DNA of 64,000 nucleotides, from NCBI GenBank assembly GCA_038238245.1, contig JBBRXX010000014.1, forward strand, positions 49,044 to 113,043, given 5' to 3'. A program made the position numbers and the translations under genes. The stretch comes from DASQHW01 sp038238245. Lineage in GTDB: Bacteria; Actinomycetota; Acidimicrobiia; IMCC26256; PALSA-610. This document shows positions 60,967 to 64,000 of the stretch, in pieces (positions within the stretch are counted from its first letter, which is position 1; every line of letters begins with the position of its first letter). The notes beneath the pieces were generated by a model, which saw nothing but the letters and a program-made list of their open reading frames with translations, had not been told where the DNA came from and searched no databases.

Positions 60967-61515
60967 ATGACCAAGCCATCGGATCGATATCGCGCCAACG
61001 CCGCCGAATTCGACGCACGAGTGGTTGCCGTCCCCGCGGACCGCTGGGAGAACCAGTCGCCGTGCGAGGACTGGACCGCCCGAGACGTCGTCCGTCACGT
61101 CGTCGACACGTCGGGGATGTTCCTCGGTTTCGCCGACGAGAAGCTGCCGCCGGCACCCTCGGTGGACGAAGACCCGGTCGCGGCATGGCATTCGGCTCGC
61201 GACGCGATCCAGCGCGCGCTCGACGACCCGAAGGTGGCGCAGAAGGAATACGACGGCATGTTCGGCAAGGCGTCGTTCGAGCAGAGCATCCACAACTTCC
61301 TCGCGCCCGACGCGCTGGTGCACACCTGGGACCTTGCCCGCGCCACCGGTCTCGACGACAAGCTTCCGGAAACGGCGTCGCAAGAGGTGCTCGAAACCCT
61401 CGAGCCGATGGACGACAAGATGCGCGGCCCCGGCGCCTTCGGCGACAAGATCGCGCCGCCTCCGAATGCCGACGCGCAAACGCGCATGCTCTGCTTCGTA
61501 GGCCGGCAGCCCTAG
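60967..61515 (+). CDS. TIGR03086/DinB-like maleylpyruvate-isomerase-fold protein
   Basis: A 182-residue protein of the actinobacterial mycothiol-dependent DinB-like superfamily. RYRANAAEFDARVVAVPADRWE is followed by the typical SPCEDWTARDVVRHVVDTSGMF, and the metal histidines are completed by APDALVHTWDLARATGLD. Family members are often thiol-transferases or metal-binding proteins of unknown substrate. ATG 60967 follows TACCGT by 7 bases (60954-60959). It sits alone between truA (divergent) and rplQ (convergent). Confidence 0.8.
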   Translation: MTKPSDRYRANAAEFDARVVAVPADRWENQSPCEDWTARDVVRHVVDTSGMFLGFADEKLPPAPSVDEDPVAAWHSARDAIQRALDDPKVAQKEYDGMFGKASFEQSIHNFLAPDALVHTWDLARATGLDDKLPETASQEVLETLEPMDDKMRGPGAFGDKIAPPPNADAQTRMLCFVGRQP

Positions 61516-61872
61516 CTATACGAACTCGACGCGCGCCATGGGCGCGTTGTCACCCGGGCGCGGTCCGAGCTTGAGGATGCGGATGTAGCCGCCGTTGCGG
61601 TCGGCGTAACGCGGTCCGATGTCGACGAAGAGCCGATGCGCGGCGTCCTTGTCGTGAATCGTCGACACGACCTGACGCTGCTTGTGCAGACCGCCGTGCT
61701 TGGCCTTAGTGACGAGCTTCTCCACGTACGGTCGCAACGCCTTGGCCTTGGCCTCCGTCGTCGTGATCGCGCCCTTTTCGGATGCGATCAGGTGCGCGGC
61801 AAGGTTCGCGAGCATCGCCTTTTGGTGCGCGGCGTCGCCACCGAAGCGCGCGCCCTTCTTGGGAGCCGGCAT
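61516..61872 (-). CDS. rplQ: 50S ribosomal protein L17
   Basis: A large-subunit protein near the exit tunnel, 118 residues. It has GARFGGDAAHQKAMLANLAAHLI, ITTTEAKAKALRPYVEKLVTKAK and ADRNGGYIRILKLGPRPGDNAPMARVEFV. It is the last gene of the rpsM-rpsK-rpsD-rpoA-rplQ operon, 9 bases after rpoA. Its stop directly abuts that of the convergent DinB-like gene. Confidence 0.98.
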   Translation of the reverse strand: MPAPKKGARFGGDAAHQKAMLANLAAHLIASEKGAITTTEAKAKALRPYVEKLVTKAKHGGLHKQRQVVSTIHDKDAAHRLFVDIGPRYADRNGGYIRILKLGPRPGDNAPMARVEFV

Positions 61873-61881
61873 GACGGCGTC

Positions 61882-62817
61882 CTACTCCTTCACCCGCAAC
61901 GACAGACCACGCTCGTCGAGCTTCTGGATCACTTCTTCGAGCGACTTGGCGCCGAAGTTCGTGATCGCGAGCAGATCGTCTTCGGACTTCTGGACGAGCT
62001 GGCCGATCGAGTCGATGCGCGCGCGCTTCAGACAGTTGCGCGGACGCTCCGAAAGGTCCAGCTCCTCGATCGCCAGATCGAGGTCGGGCGAGGTCGACGT
62101 CGGCGAGGCGACTTCCCCCAGCTCGAGGCCGCGCGGCTGCTCCGAGAGCTCCGCAACGAGGTCGACGAGCTTGCGCAGCGTGTCGCCCGCGGACGCGAGG
62201 GCGTCGCGCGGCGTGATCGAGCCATCGGTCTCGATCTCGAGGGTGAGCTTGTCGAAGTTCGTGGCCTGCTCGACGCGCGTCGGCTCGACCGAGAACGACA
62301 CCCGCCGGACGGGCGAGAAGATCGCGTCGACCGGGATCACGCCGATCGTCGTCGTGCGCTTGTTTCGCTCGGCCGACAGATAGCCGCGACCCTGCTCGAC
62401 CGTGAGGTCGAGGGCGATGCGACCGGAGGCGTTGACGTTCGCGAGGTAGAGATCGCCGTTGAGCACCTCTACGTCGGAGGTCGTCTGGATGTCGCCGGCC
62501 CTCACCTCGGCGGGACCGCGCTTGTCGAGCCGAAGCGTGACCGCCTCGTCGGAGCTGCACCGCAGCACGAGATCCTTCAGGTTGAGGATGACGTCGGTGA
62601 CGTCCTCCTTCACACCCTTGATGACGTCGAACTCGTGCAGCGCGTCGTCGAAGCGCACCTGCGTGACCGCGGCCCCCGGAATCGAGGACAGCAGTGTGCG
62701 CCGCAGGCTGTTGCCGAGCGTGTGCCCGAAGCCGGGCTCGAGCGGGGAGATCGTGAAGCTCTGGACGTTGCCATCGGCATCGCCTGCTTCGATTTCGGGA
62801 CGCTGAATGATGAGCAT
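61882..62817 (-). CDS. rpoA: RNA polymerase alpha subunit
   Basis: Nucleates core RNA polymerase assembly and contacts activators and UP elements. The 311-residue protein has an N-terminal domain with PLEPGFGHTLGNSLRRTLLSS and GAAVTQVRFDDALHEFDVIKG. The C-terminal domain has ELDLSERPRNCLKRARIDSIGQLV and NFGAKSLEEVIQKLDERGLSL. ATG 62817 is 25 bases after rpsD. Confidence 0.98.
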   Translation of the reverse strand: MLIIQRPEIEAGDADGNVQSFTISPLEPGFGHTLGNSLRRTLLSSIPGAAVTQVRFDDALHEFDVIKGVKEDVTDVILNLKDLVLRCSSDEAVTLRLDKRGPAEVRAGDIQTTSDVEVLNGDLYLANVNASGRIALDLTVEQGRGYLSAERNKRTTTIGVIPVDAIFSPVRRVSFSVEPTRVEQATNFDKLTLEIETDGSITPRDALASAGDTLRKLVDLVAELSEQPRGLELGEVASPTSTSPDLDLAIEELDLSERPRNCLKRARIDSIGQLVQKSEDDLLAITNFGAKSLEEVIQKLDERGLSLRVKE

Positions 62818-62842
62818 GAGGGGCGCCTCGTCTTGGGGGGAG

Positions 62843-63469
62843 TTACTTGGAGTAGAGCTCGACGATGAGCTGTTCGCGCACCGGTACGTCGATCTGCTCG
62901 CGAAGCGGCAGGTCGCGCACCGTCGCGGTGAACTCGCCGGCTTTCACGTCGAGCCACTGGGGTGCGATGCGATCCAGCGTGTCGATGTTGTGCCGGATCA
63001 CGATCATCCTTTGCGCCTTGTCGCGCAGTGACACGGCATCATTCCGGCGCAGGATGTACGACGGGATCGTGACGCGCTTGCCGTTCACCGACACGTGGCC
63101 GTGACGAACGAACTGACGAGCCTGATTGCGGCTCGATGCGAATCCCGCGCGGTAGACGACGTTGTCGAGACGCTGCTCGAGCAGCCGCAGCAGGTTCTCG
63201 CCGGTGATGCCGCCCATGCGGTTCGCCTTGTCGTAGACGAGGCGGAACTGCTTCTCGAGCAGGCCGTAGATACGGCGCGCCTTCTGCTTCTCCCGCAGCT
63301 GGAGCAAGTACTCGCTGTCGCGCACCCGACCACGGCCGTGCTGGCCCGGCGGATAGGGACGGCGCTCGATCGGGCACCGCATCGTGTCGCACTTGGTGCC
63401 CTTCAAGAACAGCTTCATGCGCTCGCGCCGGCAGAACCGGCACACCGCGCCTGTCAACTCGCGAGCCAT
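62843..63469 (-). CDS. rpsD: 30S ribosomal protein S4, zinc-ribbon form
   Basis: Primary 16S rRNA-binding and autoregulatory protein, 208 residues. It has cysteines 10, 13, 27 and 32 (VCRFCRRERM, KGTKCDTMRCPIERR), a complete zinc site, so it is the C+ type and not the zinc-free paralogue used under zinc limitation. The S4 RNA-binding domain has RLDNVVYRAGFASSRNQARQ and VNGKRVTIPSYIL. ATG 63469 is 3 bases from the rpsK stop. Confidence 0.98.
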   Translation of the reverse strand: MARELTGAVCRFCRRERMKLFLKGTKCDTMRCPIERRPYPPGQHGRGRVRDSEYLLQLREKQKARRIYGLLEKQFRLVYDKANRMGGITGENLLRLLEQRLDNVVYRAGFASSRNQARQFVRHGHVSVNGKRVTIPSYILRRNDAVSLRDKAQRMIVIRHNIDTLDRIAPQWLDVKAGEFTATVRDLPLREQIDVPVREQLIVELYSK

Positions 63470-63472
63470 GAC

Positions 63473-63871
63473 CTACACCCTCCGCCGCTTGGACTGGCGG
63501 CACCCGTTGTGCGGGATCGGCGTCACGTCCTTGATACCGACGACCTCGATCCCGCTGTTCTGGATGGACCGAATCGCGGTCTCGCGACCCGAGCCCGGGC
63601 CCTTCACCATCACGTCGACCCGGCGGACGCCGTGCTCCATCGCACGCCGCGCCGCGGCCTCGGCCGCGAGCTGCGCCGCGAACGGCGTGCTCTTGCGCGA
63701 GCCCTTGAACCCGACGTTCCCCGAGCTGGCCCACGACAGCGTGTTGCCCAGCTGATCGGTGAACGTGATGATCGTGTTGTTGAACGACGACTTGATGTGC
63801 GCGACGCCATACGCGACGTTCTTGCGCTCTCGGCGCTTCGGGCGACGACCGCCAGCAGTAGGTTTTGCCAC
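63473..63871 (-). CDS. rpsK: 30S ribosomal protein S11
   Basis: A platform protein of the small subunit, 132 residues. It has VAYGVAHIKSSFNNTIITFTD, SWASSGNVGFKGSRKSTPFAA, VMVKGPGSGRETAIRSIQNSG and the C-terminal PIPHNGCRQSKRRRV. It lies between rpsM and rpsD in the alpha operon. ATG 63871 is 21 bases after the rpsM stop. Confidence 0.98.
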   Translation of the reverse strand: MAKPTAGGRRPKRRERKNVAYGVAHIKSSFNNTIITFTDQLGNTLSWASSGNVGFKGSRKSTPFAAQLAAEAAARRAMEHGVRRVDVMVKGPGSGRETAIRSIQNSGIEVVGIKDVTPIPHNGCRQSKRRRV

Positions 63872-63892
63872 TTCCCCTCAGACTTCCGGTTG

Positions 63893-64000
63893 CTACTTGC
63901 GGGCCCGCTTCTTCCCGGCGACCGTCTTCTTCGGTCCCTTCCGGGTGCGAGCGTTGGTACGGGTGCGCTGACCGTGGACCGGCAATCCCTTGCGGTGCCG
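63893..64000 (-). CDS. rpsM: 30S ribosomal protein S13, C-terminal end
   Basis: The last 35 codons of S13: RHRKGLPVHGQRTRT, NARTRKGPKKTVAGKKRARK and a TAG stop. The basic GQRTRTNARTRKGP stretch is the S13 signature that contacts tRNA in the A and P sites. The N-terminal part lies beyond the right edge. It is the first visible gene of the rpsM-rpsK-rpsD-rpoA-rplQ operon. Confidence 0.95.
   Translation of the reverse strand, partial: RHRKGLPVHGQRTRTNARTRKGPKKTVAGKKRARK

Overview
The window is a G+C-rich (roughly two thirds or more by eye) chromosomal segment of an actinobacterium. The block rpsM-rpsK-rpsD-rpoA-rplQ-truA / rplM-rpsI-glmM-glmS-nnrD-alr-tsaE-tsaB-rimI-tsaD / groES has the actinobacterial order. 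Frequent GTG and TTG starts, a start-proximal TANNNT pattern (leaderless transcription) and a CIRCE operator fit this too. The gene mix, with a very long GlmS, points to the Acidimicrobiia or a related deep actinobacterial lineage; that last step is inference. I saw no prophage, insertion sequence, CRISPR array, tRNA or rRNA. Almost all of the window is coding, in short operons with 1-4 base overlaps.

Layout. 1-4576: end of cystathionine beta-synthase, then a xylose locus (xylB, SMP-30-type lactonase, xylA). 4623-8264: small accessory genes and an acyl-CoA ligase. 8268-9644: berberine-bridge-type oxidase. 9697-14321: glpD, an alkyl-DHAP-synthase-like flavoprotein and glpK. 14304-17450: a mostly unrecognised divergent cluster with a free-standing PEP-utiliser phosphohistidine domain. 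17447-20106: a solute-binding/VWA lipoprotein and a cation-efflux protein whose start is disrupted or non-canonical. 20118-24560: class II and class I fumarases transcribed divergently, ogt and mdh. 24571-28539: J-domain protein, and purN-purH-folD with a zinc-ribbon protein. 28646-30360: two tandem paralogous membrane proteins, a large hairpin and a gene with no stop before sucD. 30361-32835: a cobalamin-binding mutase subunit with sucC-sucD. 33298-43615: pcrA, dtd, class I aldolase, guaA, a guaB-like gene, a lipoprotein, a Nudix hydrolase and a second acyl-CoA ligase. 43664-58100: groES with CIRCE, the tsa/rimI cluster and the cell-wall precursor block. 58240-64000: an AP-superfamily phosphodiesterase, truA and the start of the alpha operon.

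How the genes work together. Central carbon metabolism dominates: xylose to xylulose-5-phosphate, glycerol to DHAP, aldolase, and fumarase, malate dehydrogenase and succinyl-CoA synthetase of the TCA cycle. The methylmalonyl-CoA-mutase-type subunit would feed succinyl-CoA directly to SucCD. purN, purH, folD, guaA and the guaB-like gene make purines and the one-carbon cofactor they need. glmS, glmM and alr supply wall precursors. tsaB, tsaD and tsaE make the t6A modification of tRNA.

Most unusual content. (1) Two families of short dispersed repeats lie beside or inside genes, always with the purine-rich strand matching an adjacent or host gene's sense strand. One copy is translated inside a gene and one coincides with the damaged start of the cation-efflux gene. 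(2) GlmS is 1135 residues, with about 140 extra residues in the glutaminase domain and about 190 at the C terminus. (3) An alkaline-phosphatase-superfamily enzyme appears circularly permuted. (4) The 14304-17450 cluster is mostly unrecognised. (5) A TANNNT hexamer lies 6-9 bases before about twenty start codons.
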